Assembly: GCF_028435365.1 (NCBI RefSeq)
Contig: NZ_JAGTJJ010000019.1
Coordinates: forward strand, 116,141 to 180,140
Length of the DNA stretch: 64,000 nt
DNA from: Polyangium jinanense
Lineage (GTDB): Bacteria; Myxococcota; Polyangia; Polyangiales; Polyangiaceae
Reading direction: 5' to 3'
This document shows, piece by piece, positions 44,556 through 52,515 of the stretch. Positions within the stretch are counted from its first letter, which is position 1; each line of letters opens with the position of its first letter. The position numbers and the translations under genes are program-made. The notes beneath the pieces were generated by a model. The model searched no databases, was not told the origin of the DNA, and was given only the letters and a program-made list of their open reading frames with translations.

Positions 44556-45753
44556 TCTCCTCCGCGTGCGCCGCAAAGGCGGACGCGTCCTGCCTCGTTA
44601 CCTCCGCGGCGACGATGCCGAGCTCGCCAAGATGCTCGCGAAAGACTTCGTCCGCATCCTCGGGAGCTCCATCGGACGAAGCCGCGACGAGATCGAGGCC
44701 GCGCTCGACGCGGTCCCCGTCCCCGCCGACGCGCGCCTCGTTGGCGACGGCCTACGCAAGGTCCTCGACGGCCAGTGCACCTGGACCGTGCCGACCGGCG
44801 TCGATCCCGAAGAAATCCGCCGCGAGGTCTTCCTCGCCGCCGCAAAAGCCCACCGCGCGCTCGACGTCCGCAGCGAGTTCGATCGCGACGGCGTCCTCGC
44901 CGAGCTCGCCTCGCGCCTCGGAAAAACCCCCGCGGAGATCGACGCCGCGCTCTACGCCGATCTGCGCGAAAACGAGCGGCTCGAAGCCTTCCGCCCCATC
45001 GGCCCCGAGGCCCTGCTCGAACGGTACGACCTCGGCCTCGCCCAGGCCGTCTTGCTCAAGGCCACGCGCGTCACGATCCGCGTCGCCGACGAGAGCCCCG
45101 ATCGATACCGCCGCCTCTTCCGCGCAGCGCGCTTCCACGGCCTCATCCATGTCGTCGAGGGCTCTCCGCAGGAGGGCTACACGATCACACTCGACGGCCC
45201 GTGGAGCCTCTTCGATGCGGTCCAGAAGTACGGCCTGCGCCTCGCCATGTTCCTTCCGCAGGTCCTCGCGTTCCGCTCCTTTCACGTCCGCGCCGAGCTC
45301 GCGTGGGGCAAAGCCAGGACACGCGCCGTCCTCGAGATCACCCCCGAAGACGGCCTCGTCTCGCACGTCGCCGAGGCCCCCTCCACGAGCCCCGATCTCG
45401 ACGTGTTCAAGCAGGCCTTCGAACGCCTCGGCTCCGAGTGGTCGGTCGCCGAAAACGATCACATCTTCGCCCTCCCCGGCGAGATCGCCTGCGTCCCCGA
45501 CCTCGTCTTCCGCAGCGAGACGACCGGCGAGGAAGTCTTCCTCGAGGCCTTCGGCTTCTGGAGCCGACAGGCCGTCTGGCAACGCATCGAGCTCGTGCGC
45601 AAGGGTTTTCCTGCGCGGTTCCTCCTCGCCGTGGGCAAACAGCTCCGCGTGAGCGAGGAGGTCCTCGGCGAGGACGAGGCCGGCGAGATCTACGTCTACC
45701 GCGCCACGATGTCGCCGCGCGCCGTGCTCGAACGTCTCCGTCGCAAGGGCTGA
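44542..45753 (+). CDS. DUF790 / Bax1-type nuclease, partner of XPB
   Basis: A 403-residue protein of the DUF790 family (MLTSDLLRVRRKGGRVLPRYL start). It has central helical regions and a C-terminal nuclease-like part with VPDLVFRSE, EVFLEAFGFWSR and RFLLAVGKQLR, consistent with the PD-(D/E)xK-like fold of Bax1. In archaea Bax1 binds XPB and cuts bubble DNA, forming a repair helicase-nuclease. The TTG start at 44542 has GGAGGGAG close upstream and overlaps the helicase gene by 14 bp, indicating coupled translation. It converges with the ADYC lipoprotein gene with a 4-bp gap. Confidence 0.88.
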   Translation: MLTSDLLRVRRKGGRVLPRYLRGDDAELAKMLAKDFVRILGSSIGRSRDEIEAALDAVPVPADARLVGDGLRKVLDGQCTWTVPTGVDPEEIRREVFLAAAKAHRALDVRSEFDRDGVLAELASRLGKTPAEIDAALYADLRENERLEAFRPIGPEALLERYDLGLAQAVLLKATRVTIRVADESPDRYRRLFRAARFHGLIHVVEGSPQEGYTITLDGPWSLFDAVQKYGLRLAMFLPQVLAFRSFHVRAELAWGKARTRAVLEITPEDGLVSHVAEAPSTSPDLDVFKQAFERLGSEWSVAENDHIFALPGEIACVPDLVFRSETTGEEVFLEAFGFWSRQAVWQRIELVRKGFPARFLLAVGKQLRVSEEVLGEDEAGEIYVYRATMSPRAVLERLRRKG

Positions 45754-45757
45754 CACG

Positions 45758-46840
45758 TCAATCGCCGGGCAGCGCCGACTCGTTGCCGATGAGCGAACGG
45801 ACGAGCGGCGGAATGGCAAATCCCTTCGCCGTGTGCAGCGTCGAGCTGGGCCCTCCGCAGTCGTAGCTCGGCTGCACGCTCGACCATCGCGACGAACAAT
45901 GTTTGTCCACATACGAAGCGGTCGCGCCGCTCGTATCGCCGTGCCACCGCGTGTGCTCGATGCAGCGCGCGCCCATCGGCGTCCACTCGGCTTCGAACGC
46001 GAAGTCCGTCACGACGGAGGCCTGGATCCCGAAGTCGTCCCACACGTCGACGATCGTCCCGTCCTGCGTGTGCGGCACGCCGTCGCCGCAGTAATCGGCG
46101 CGCAGCATGCGCGTGCATGCCTGGTGCAAGAGCACGCCCGGGATCTCCTTGCATATGCCCGGCGCGACGCACTCCTTCACGCCGCCCCACGGCTTGTATC
46201 CGAGCTCCACGCACTTCGCGATCGCGTACGGCCTGCACGCGAAGGTGAAGGTCGTCTCGGACGCCAGGTGCATGCCGCTCGTCGGCTTCCGCTCCGAGTA
46301 ATCCCAGGTGCCCGCGAGCGGGATCGCGCGACGCAGCGTGCCGCTCGACGTCTCGCCGCAGAGGCTCTTCCACGCGCCCTGGCTCGGGCTCGACAGGTAC
46401 GCGACCTCGTACAAGAAGACATCGGGTCGCGTCGACGCCACGCGATCCTCGATCCGCAACGTGATCGTCTGCCCATTGCTGAGCGTGCCCGTGAAGGTCG
46501 CGCCGACGAACTCCTCCGGCTTCATCGGCTTGCCCGACGCCTTCTTCCCGACGAACGTCGTCCCCTCGATCGACACCCCGTTCAGCGCGAGGCCATTCAG
46601 CGAGATTCCGTTCAGCGAGATCCCGTTCAGCGCGAGCCCGTTCAGCGCGAGTCCGTTCAGCGCGAGCCCGTTCGTCGTGCTCAGCGCCTGGACCGACGTG
46701 ATGACCTCTCCCTCCTCGTCGTCAGGTTCGCCCGTCGGTTCGGTGCAACCCGGGCCGAACAGCATCCCCAGGAGGATCGGGGCCCATACCGCGGCGCGTC
46801 TCCATCCAATCTCGGACGTGCAGGACATCCACGAATGCAT
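45758..46840 (-). CDS. ADYC-domain lipoprotein with LNG pentapeptide-like repeats
   Basis: A 360-residue lipoprotein. The signal peptide ends at Cys32 (GPGC). Residues about 57-90 are six tandem five-residue units (LALNG, ISLNG), a repeat seen in many myxobacterial envelope proteins and likely to form a small beta-helix turn. The rest is a Cys-rich domain with TFACRPYAIAKCVELGYKPWGG and RADYCGDG, the signature of the ADYC domain. Conserved Cys pairs suggest disulfides outside the cytoplasm. The function is unknown. The start has GAGGGAAG 5 nt upstream. Confidence 0.8.
   Translation of the reverse strand: MHSWMSCTSEIGWRRAAVWAPILLGMLFGPGCTEPTGEPDDEEGEVITSVQALSTTNGLALNGLALNGLALNGISLNGISLNGLALNGVSIEGTTFVGKKASGKPMKPEEFVGATFTGTLSNGQTITLRIEDRVASTRPDVFLYEVAYLSSPSQGAWKSLCGETSSGTLRRAIPLAGTWDYSERKPTSGMHLASETTFTFACRPYAIAKCVELGYKPWGGVKECVAPGICKEIPGVLLHQACTRMLRADYCGDGVPHTQDGTIVDVWDDFGIQASVVTDFAFEAEWTPMGARCIEHTRWHGDTSGATASYVDKHCSSRWSSVQPSYDCGGPSSTLHTAKGFAIPPLVRSLIGNESALPGD
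46581..46670 (-). repeat. Six tandem 15-bp coding repeats (LNG repeat)
   Basis: Six contiguous 15-bp units of the form TTCAGCGCGAGCCCG (plus strand) encode LALNG/ISLNG pentapeptides. The sequences are nearly identical, so recent copy-number change is likely. Confidence 0.85.
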
Positions 46841-46937
46841 GTTTCTTCCCTCTCTTGAAGCGAAGATGCCCAGGCGCGCGGCCGCGTTTCGCCGGGGCCG
46901 GAGGGGAGCAACAAACCGTCGCCTTTCGATTCGAGAC

Positions 46938-48113
46938 TCACGGTTCGCGGCGGCGGTTTCCGATCCAGCCCTTCCGCCAGTAGAAGACGAAGAGGCCCGC
47001 CACGCTGAACAGCATGAACCCGATCGAGGCCGGATAGCCGTACCGCCACTTGAGCTCCGGCATGTTGTAGGGCGACACGTCCGTGTCGAAGTTCATGCCG
47101 TACACGCCCGCGATGAACGTGAGCGGCAGGAAGATCGTCGAGATGATCGTGAGCACCTTCATGATCTCGTTCATCCGGTTCGACACGCCGGAGAGGTGCA
47201 GATCCATGAGGCCCGAGGCGATCTCGCGGAACGTCTCGACCATATCCATCACCTGCACCGCGTGGTCGTACGTGTCGCGCAGGTAGAGCCGCGTGTGCTC
47301 CTGGATGTGCGGCGATCCGTCCCGGAGGAGCGAGTTCGCGACCTCGCGTTGCGGCCAGATCGTCCGGCGCAGCGCGAGCAGATCACGCTTCACGTCGTGG
47401 ATCTGGCGCGCCGTCCCGTCCTTGCCGGAGAGCGCGTCGAGCTCGATCTCGTCGAGCTTGTCGCCGAGCTTCTCGAGCACGGGGTAGAAGCCGTCGATGA
47501 TCGCGTCGAAGAGCGCGTACGCGAGGTAGTCGGCGCCGCCCGTCCGCATGAGCTGCCTTCCTTTGCGGATGCGCTCGCGCACCGGTTCGAGCACGTCCGA
47601 GCTCGGCTCCTCCTGCACCGTCAGCACGAAGCCCTTGCCGAACACGATCGCGATCTGCTCGGTCACGAGCGCGCCCTTCTTGTCGGACTGCGCCATCCGG
47701 CAGATGAGCACCTGCTGCCCCGGGTACACGTCGCTCTTCGGCCGCTGCGGGACGTTCACCACGTCCTCCAGCGCGAGCGGGTGGATGCCGAAGATCTCCC
47801 CGAGCCGCTCGAACGTCGGCTTGTGCCCGATCCCCTGCACGTCGATCCACGTGACGCTCGGGCGATCGTCCGTCAGGTAAGGCACGGCCTCGTCCACCGA
47901 GTCGATCCACTTCTCGACGATGTGCTCTTGGCAGTAGTCGATGAGGTAGATCTTCGGCTTGTTGGGATCCTCGACGAGCAGCGTGCCGGGCGGCGCGCCG
48001 GGCGTGGGCTCGTTCGAGAGGATCAAGCTCGGCCGGGGTCGCTTTCGAACCGAGGGCAGGTTCTTCGAAGAAGGCGGCGGCTGGGCGTCGTGGGTGTCCT
48101 GCACGGAGGACAT
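46938..48113 (-). CDS. corA: CorA-type magnesium/cobalt transporter
   Basis: A 391-residue ion channel. A long cytoplasmic N-terminal domain ends in two closely spaced C-terminal membrane helices separated by the hallmark YGMNF (GMN) selectivity loop (TIISTIFLPLTFIAGVYGMNF). The family phrase YLRDTYDHAVQVMDMVETFREIASGLMDLHLSGVSNRMNEIMK is present in outline. CorA forms pentameric Mg2+ channels in the inner membrane. The N-terminal 40 residues are a polar extension. GGTAGG precedes the ATG. It is divergent from the thioredoxin-rhodanese gene. Confidence 0.94.
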   Translation of the reverse strand: MSSVQDTHDAQPPPSSKNLPSVRKRPRPSLILSNEPTPGAPPGTLLVEDPNKPKIYLIDYCQEHIVEKWIDSVDEAVPYLTDDRPSVTWIDVQGIGHKPTFERLGEIFGIHPLALEDVVNVPQRPKSDVYPGQQVLICRMAQSDKKGALVTEQIAIVFGKGFVLTVQEEPSSDVLEPVRERIRKGRQLMRTGGADYLAYALFDAIIDGFYPVLEKLGDKLDEIELDALSGKDGTARQIHDVKRDLLALRRTIWPQREVANSLLRDGSPHIQEHTRLYLRDTYDHAVQVMDMVETFREIASGLMDLHLSGVSNRMNEIMKVLTIISTIFLPLTFIAGVYGMNFDTDVSPYNMPELKWRYGYPASIGFMLFSVAGLFVFYWRKGWIGNRRREP

Positions 48114-48208
48114 CCTACCGAAGGCCTTGCCTCGATTCGCCGCTCGCTTGCGCGGACGCGGCGAGACCCCTCGCCATCGGCCGGGACTCTCGCTATGGAC
48201 TTCCTCCC

Positions 48209-48850
48209 ATGCCGGTCCCCGTCATCTCCGAGCAAGATTTCGAACGCGAGGTCCTGCGCAGCGAGCTCCCCGTCCTGATCGACTTCTACGCCGACTGGTG
48301 CGGCCCCTGCAAAACGGTGGCGCCCGAGGTCGAGGCGCTCTCGCGCGAGCTCGAAGGCAAGGCCAAGTTCGTCAAGGTGAACATCGACCAGAGCAAGCGC
48401 CTCGCGGCGGCGATGCGCGTGCAGGCGGTGCCGACGTTCATGGTCTTCTTCCGCGGCCGCCCCGTCGCCGGCGAGCAAGGCGCCGTGCGCAAGGCGCGCC
48501 TGCGCGAGCTGCTCGATCCCTTCCTCCCGCGGGCCGAAGGCGCGATCCGCGCGATGGAGCTCGCGCAGGCCCTCAAGCAACATCAGGTCGTCCCCGTGGA
48601 CACGCGCGAGGCCGCTGCCTACAACCGCGCGCACATCCCGGGCGCCGTGCACATCCCGCTCGAAGAGATCGAGACGCGCCTCGCGGAGCTCCACATGCTG
48701 CCGGGCGAGCCCGTTCTCTACTGCCGCGCCGGCGACAAGTCGAAGACGCTCGCCGAGACGCTCGCGAAGAGCGACGTGCCGATCGCGTTCCTGGAGAACG
48801 GCTTCCTCGGATGGGAAGCCGAGGGGCTTCCCATCGAACGACCGGATTGA
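48209..48850 (+). CDS. Thioredoxin-rhodanese fusion protein
   Basis: A 213-residue two-domain cytoplasmic protein. Residues 1-108 are a thioredoxin domain with active site W30CGPC34 and cis-Pro strand AVPTFMVFFRG. Residues about 112-210 are a rhodanese domain with VDTREAAAYNRAHIPGAVHIPL and the sulfur-carrying Cys172 in CRAGDKS. The fusion suggests a thiosulfate or persulfide sulfurtransferase reduced by its own thioredoxin domain, or a sulfur-delivery factor. Single-domain neighbours are absent. It stands alone, with a hairpin repeat just downstream. Confidence 0.9.
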   Translation: MPVPVISEQDFEREVLRSELPVLIDFYADWCGPCKTVAPEVEALSRELEGKAKFVKVNIDQSKRLAAAMRVQAVPTFMVFFRGRPVAGEQGAVRKARLRELLDPFLPRAEGAIRAMELAQALKQHQVVPVDTREAAAYNRAHIPGAVHIPLEEIETRLAELHMLPGEPVLYCRAGDKSKTLAETLAKSDVPIAFLENGFLGWEAEGLPIERPD

Positions 48851-48861
48851 TCGGGCCGACT

Positions 48862-48885
48862 CCCCTCTCCCGAAAGGGAGAGGGG
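48862..48885. repeat. Palindromic intergenic element (10-bp arms, GAAA loop)
   Basis: CCCCTCTCCC-GAAA-GGGAGAGGGG, followed by CTGGGGGTGAGGG. This is a widespread intergenic hairpin type in GC-rich genomes. It lies between the convergent thioredoxin-rhodanese and larC genes and may end both transcripts. Confidence 0.7.
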
Positions 48886-48904
48886 CTGGGGGTGAGGGAG
48901 TCTC

Positions 48905-50353
48905 TCAGATCGCCAGCGCGGCGAGCGCCGCCTGGACCACCTCGCGCAGCGCCACGCCGTGCGTCTTCGCCGCGGCCGCGCAGTCCTCGAACTCCGGCTT
49001 GATCTGCGGCGGACCAAACGGCCCCTCGCTGATCTTCACGCGCACCCGCCCGTAGGCCGTCTCCACCGCCACCGTACGCCGCGGCCGCTCGGTCCGCGTC
49101 ACCGGGATCTTCCGGATCCCGATCGACGTCGTCTCGCGGAGGAGCGTCGCGCCCACGGCGTCCGCTTGCGGAGCCGGCGCGAGCGCCGCGATCGTCAGCG
49201 CCGGCCGCCCCTTCTTCATCGTGATCGGCACGGCCCACGCGTCGAGCGCTCCCGCCGCGAAGAGCGCCTCGATCGCGTGCGCCGCCATCTCGCCCGTCAT
49301 GTCGTCCACGTTCGCCTCGAGCACCACGTGCGACGCGCCGACTTGCGGCTCGTCCGAGACGCCCCCGCGCGTCCCGAGCACGACCCTGAGCAGGTTCGGC
49401 CGATCCGGCAGCTCCCGCGACCCCGCGCCCCAGCCCACGCGCTCCGGCGCGAACGAGGGCCACCGCTCGAAGCGCCCTGCCGCCGTCGCGACGATCGCCG
49501 CGCCCGTCGGCGTTACGAGCTCCGCGTCGAGATCCACGCCGTACGTCGGCACCCCGCGCAGACACTCCACCGTCGCGGGCGGCGGCAGCGGCAGGATCCC
49601 GTGACGTGCCTTGACGAACCCGCGCCCCATCGGCAGCGGCGCGCCCCGCACCTCGGCCCCGAGGTACACGAGCGCCGCGGCCGCGCCCACGATGTCCACG
49701 ATCGCGTCGACGGCTCCGACCTCGTGGAAATGCACCTCGTCGAGCGGCATCCGATGCACCGCGCTCTCCGATTCACCGAGCCGCCGGAAGATCCGGCGCG
49801 CGAGCGTCCGCACCTCGGGATCGAGCGGGCTCGACGTGAGCATCGCGTCGATCGACGCGTACGTCCGCTCCGGCTGCGACGTCTCCACGTGCACCTCGAA
49901 CGAGGTCGCCACGATGCCGCTCCGATGCACGTGCCCGCGCTCGAGGAACACGCCTTCGAGCGGCAACGCCGCCACCGCGTGCTCGATCACGAGCAGCGGC
50001 ACGCCGAGGTCGAGCAGCGCCGCGATCGTCATGTCCCCCGCGACGCCGCTGAACGCGTCGAAAAAGAGGATCTTGCCGACGCCCGATCCCTGCTCCAGCA
50101 GCGGCGTCCTCACCGGATGCTCGTGCCCGCGGCCGTGCTCATGCCCGTGCACGTGCGCGTGATCGTGCGAAGGCCCGGGCGCATGCGCGTGCGTATGCGG
50201 GCGATCGTGCGTATGCGCGTGCCCGTGATCGTGCGCGTGATGCACGTGGCCGTGCGCGTGATCGTGGTGATGGTGATGGTCGTGATCGTGCCCGTGGTCA
50301 TGGTCGTGCCCGTGGCCATGCCCATGCCCGTGATCGTGTCCGTGTCCGTGCAC
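48905..50353 (-). CDS. larC: LarC, nickel-inserting cyclometallase of the nickel-pincer cofactor pathway, with His-rich N-terminus
   Basis: A 482-residue protein. About 80 N-terminal residues are His-rich (roughly 38 His, alternating with Asp, Gly and Ala), a probable nickel store. The LarC body begins with GKILFFDAFSGVAGDMTIAA and continues through HFHEVGAVDAIVDIVG, TPTGAAIVAT and NVDDMTGEMAAHAIE to ITMKKGRPA and TSIGIRK. LarC inserts nickel into the pincer cofactor using CTP. In lactobacilli larC needs a frameshift; here it is one continuous frame. The GTG start at 50353 has GGAG 8 nt upstream. It lies 16 bp after larB. Confidence 0.92.
   Translation of the reverse strand: MHGHGHDHGHGHGHGHDHDHGHDHDHHHHHDHAHGHVHHAHDHGHAHTHDRPHTHAHAPGPSHDHAHVHGHEHGRGHEHPVRTPLLEQGSGVGKILFFDAFSGVAGDMTIAALLDLGVPLLVIEHAVAALPLEGVFLERGHVHRSGIVATSFEVHVETSQPERTYASIDAMLTSSPLDPEVRTLARRIFRRLGESESAVHRMPLDEVHFHEVGAVDAIVDIVGAAAALVYLGAEVRGAPLPMGRGFVKARHGILPLPPPATVECLRGVPTYGVDLDAELVTPTGAAIVATAAGRFERWPSFAPERVGWGAGSRELPDRPNLLRVVLGTRGGVSDEPQVGASHVVLEANVDDMTGEMAAHAIEALFAAGALDAWAVPITMKKGRPALTIAALAPAPQADAVGATLLRETTSIGIRKIPVTRTERPRRTVAVETAYGRVRVKISEGPFGPPQIKPEFEDCAAAAKTHGVALREVVQAALAALAI
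50117..50353 (-). repeat. His-codon-rich repeat encoding the LarC N-terminus
   Basis: Imperfect GTG/ATG-type 6-bp repeats encode alternating His with Asp, Gly or Ala. The degenerate pattern suggests growth by slippage while keeping the frame. Confidence 0.7.
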
Positions 50354-50369
50354 GTGCTGTGCTCCTTGC

Positions 50370-51155
50370 TCAGCCTGCGGTCTTCGGCTGCTCGGTCGCT
50401 TGCGAGGCTTTCGGCATCATGCGGTGCACGGCCATCGCCGCGCCGAACCCATTGCCGATGTTCACGACCGAGACCCCCGACGCGCACGAGGTCAGCATCG
50501 CGAACAGCGCCGTGAATCCCCCGAGCGCCGTCCCGTACCCCACCGCCGTCGGAACGGCCACGACCGGCGTCGAGATCATCCCGCCCACCACGCTCGGCAG
50601 CGCCCCTTCCATCCCCGCACACACGATCGCCGCCGACGCGCGCCGCAGATCCTCCATGCGATGCAGAAGCCGATGGATGCCCGCGACCCCGATGTCGTAG
50701 ATCCTGAGCGGCTCGAGCCCCAGCGCGGACAGCGTCTCCGCCGCCTCCTCGGCCACCTCGTTGTCGCTCGTCCCGGCCGTCACCACCGCGACCGGCGCGC
50801 ACGGACGCTTCGGGGGCGGCGCGATCTCCACGCTCCCCGTCCGCGCGAGCGGCGCAAACCGGAAGCTCGGCACTCGCTGCCCCACGATCGCCGCCTTCTG
50901 CGCGTCGATCCGCGTCACGAGCACGTTCGTCCCGGCGCGCACCATCTCCTCGGCGATCCCCGCGATCTGCTCGCCGCTCTTCCCTTCGCCGAAGATCACC
51001 TCGGGCACGCCTTGCCGGAGCGCCCGGTGATGATCGACCGTCGCGTACCCGAGGTCGCGGAACGGCAAACTCTTGAGCGCCTCGACCGCCTGCTCGACCG
51101 TCACGTCCCCACGCCGGACACGATCGAGCAGCTCTTCCACGCGCCTGGGATCCAT
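50370..51155 (-). CDS. larB: LarB, nicotinate-adenine-dinucleotide carboxylase/hydrolase (nickel-pincer cofactor)
   Basis: A 261-residue enzyme related to PurE in its C-terminal half. Family motifs are LGYATVDHHRALRQGVPEVIFGEGKS, VVTAGTSDNEVAEEAAETL, VAGIHRLL and VVCAGMEGALPSVVGGM, then PVVAVPTAVGYGTALGGFTAL. LarB carboxylates and hydrolyses nicotinic acid adenine dinucleotide, the first step toward the nickel-pincer cofactor of lactate racemase and related enzymes. The ATG at 51155 (MDPRRVEELL) was chosen by family start; longer frames are not conserved-looking. It precedes larC by 16 bp. larE and a LarA-type enzyme are not in the window. Confidence 0.92.
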   Translation of the reverse strand: MDPRRVEELLDRVRRGDVTVEQAVEALKSLPFRDLGYATVDHHRALRQGVPEVIFGEGKSGEQIAGIAEEMVRAGTNVLVTRIDAQKAAIVGQRVPSFRFAPLARTGSVEIAPPPKRPCAPVAVVTAGTSDNEVAEEAAETLSALGLEPLRIYDIGVAGIHRLLHRMEDLRRASAAIVCAGMEGALPSVVGGMISTPVVAVPTAVGYGTALGGFTALFAMLTSCASGVSVVNIGNGFGAAMAVHRMMPKASQATEQPKTAG

Positions 51156-51237
51156 CGCGGGAGCCCTTAGCCCGGTGGCAGGTCGCGCGCAACGCACCCG
51201 GGACTCCACGTCCCCGCGCTCACTCGCGGCCGCTCGC

Positions 51238-51741
51238 TCATGCGCGTGCGAGCGTGATCTCGACCCCGAGAAACTCCTGTCCGTCGGGCGTGATGTTGTA
51301 CATGCGGATCGTGAGCTTGTCGGCCTGGGCGTCGTCGACGACGGTGCGCCACCCCCAGCGCGGGTGCCCTTCCGCCGCGAAATAACTGCCCCGTACGTCG
51401 ATGTCCGTCCCGCTGCCCTCGGACACGAGGATCATCGTGCCCGTGTGGAAGCTGTCCACCCACGAGGTCCGCCAGAGTTTCTCGCCCGACTCGAACGCGA
51501 TCAGCATCTCCCCGGCGATCGGCTTCTCCTCGACGCTCGATCGATACGTGAACCGGACGAACCTCCCGCCCAGGATCACCGCGATCCGCCCTTCCCAGGC
51601 CGCTTCGAGAGGCTCCGCGCCCGGCCCCATGATGGTCCGCGCCGTCCCTCGCCACACGCCCGCGAGCCGCGCGAGACGCTCGTGCGCGCTGTCGTGCTCG
51701 TAAGGCCCTGTCCGCTCGGTTTCCAGGTCCACTTGTTCCAT
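51238..51741 (-). CDS. DUF1579-like protein
   Basis: A 167-residue soluble protein resembling DUF1579: RLARLAGVWRGTARTIMGPG, then LGGRFVRFTY, GEMLIAFESGEKLWRTSWVDSFHTG and a final GQEFLGVEITLAR, a lipocalin-like beta-barrel pattern. Three in-frame ATGs lie near the start (51774, 51753, 51741). The last was chosen because third-position GC bias begins there and a TATGCT hexamer lies 7 nt before it. The function is unknown. It is divergent from the membrane-protein gene. Confidence 0.65.
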   Translation of the reverse strand: MEQVDLETERTGPYEHDSAHERLARLAGVWRGTARTIMGPGAEPLEAAWEGRIAVILGGRFVRFTYRSSVEEKPIAGEMLIAFESGEKLWRTSWVDSFHTGTMILVSEGSGTDIDVRGSYFAAEGHPRWGWRTVVDDAQADKLTIRMYNITPDGQEFLGVEITLARA

Positions 51742-51815
51742 ACGACGCAGCATAAACGAACCCCCCGTGGACATCCCAGCTCACCCGCGCTAGCCCGGCT
51801 CCCTCCGCGTCTGCC

Positions 51816-52475
51816 ATGCCCGCTCCCCTCGCCCCGCTCTTCGGCTTCACGCTCGGCGTCCTGCTCGCATGGCTCGCGCGCCCCGAGGACGGCCCCGACG
51901 AACGCCCCGGCGCCTCGTCCTGGGATCGCCCGACCGTCGCCGTCGCCCTCTACGCCCTCTTCGTCTACGCCCCGGTCTCGGCCTACTTCACCGTCTTCGC
52001 CGCCGACTGGTCGTTCGCTTACCTCGTCGACGGCCGCGCCATCCCCTCGGCACTCGAGCTCCTGCTCGTCCTCCTCGACGCCGCCGCTCCCGTCCTTGGC
52101 TTCCTCGCGGGCCGCCGTGCCCTCGCCCGCCGCTCCCTCCCCGCTCTCGCATGGCTCGCCGCGCTCCCCCTCGTCGCCGGCCTGATCCCCCTCGTCACGC
52201 TCCACGCGCGCTTCGGCATCGACGCCACCTACGACCAGGTCCAGAGCGACTTCGGCACCCGCCCGCTCCCGGGCAGCCCGCTCGGGTACGCCATCTTGTG
52301 GATGGACGCGATCCTCGTCGCCGGGGCTGTCTTCACCGCGCGGACGTTGTCAACCTTCGACGTCTCCGCCGTGCTCCCCGCACGCCCTGGACGGGCTGCG
52401 CCGCCGGTGCTGCCGTCCGAGCCCACCTCGGACGAGCCGCCGCGCTTCCTCGGTCGACCCCGGAAGCCACGCTGA
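51816..52475 (+). CDS. Hypothetical integral membrane protein (219 aa)
   Basis: Five or so hydrophobic segments are visible: about 5-21, 43-63, 70-100 (two close helices around the VDGRAIP turn), 111-131 and 150-172. The C-terminal 45 residues are polar, Pro/Arg-rich and probably cytoplasmic. No family is recognised. The ATG at 51816 is the first possible start after the divergent promoter. The next gene starts 40 bp downstream in the same direction. Confidence 0.65.
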   Translation: MPAPLAPLFGFTLGVLLAWLARPEDGPDERPGASSWDRPTVAVALYALFVYAPVSAYFTVFAADWSFAYLVDGRAIPSALELLLVLLDAAAPVLGFLAGRRALARRSLPALAWLAALPLVAGLIPLVTLHARFGIDATYDQVQSDFGTRPLPGSPLGYAILWMDAILVAGAVFTARTLSTFDVSAVLPARPGRAAPPVLPSEPTSDEPPRFLGRPRKPR

Positions 52476-52515
52476 TTGACGAGCGTCCGGTTGTCCACCA
52501 CGCTCTGCCCCCACG

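Noticed and set aside
48905..50353. A programmed frameshift in larC
   Set aside because: The gene is a single open frame covering both LarC halves.
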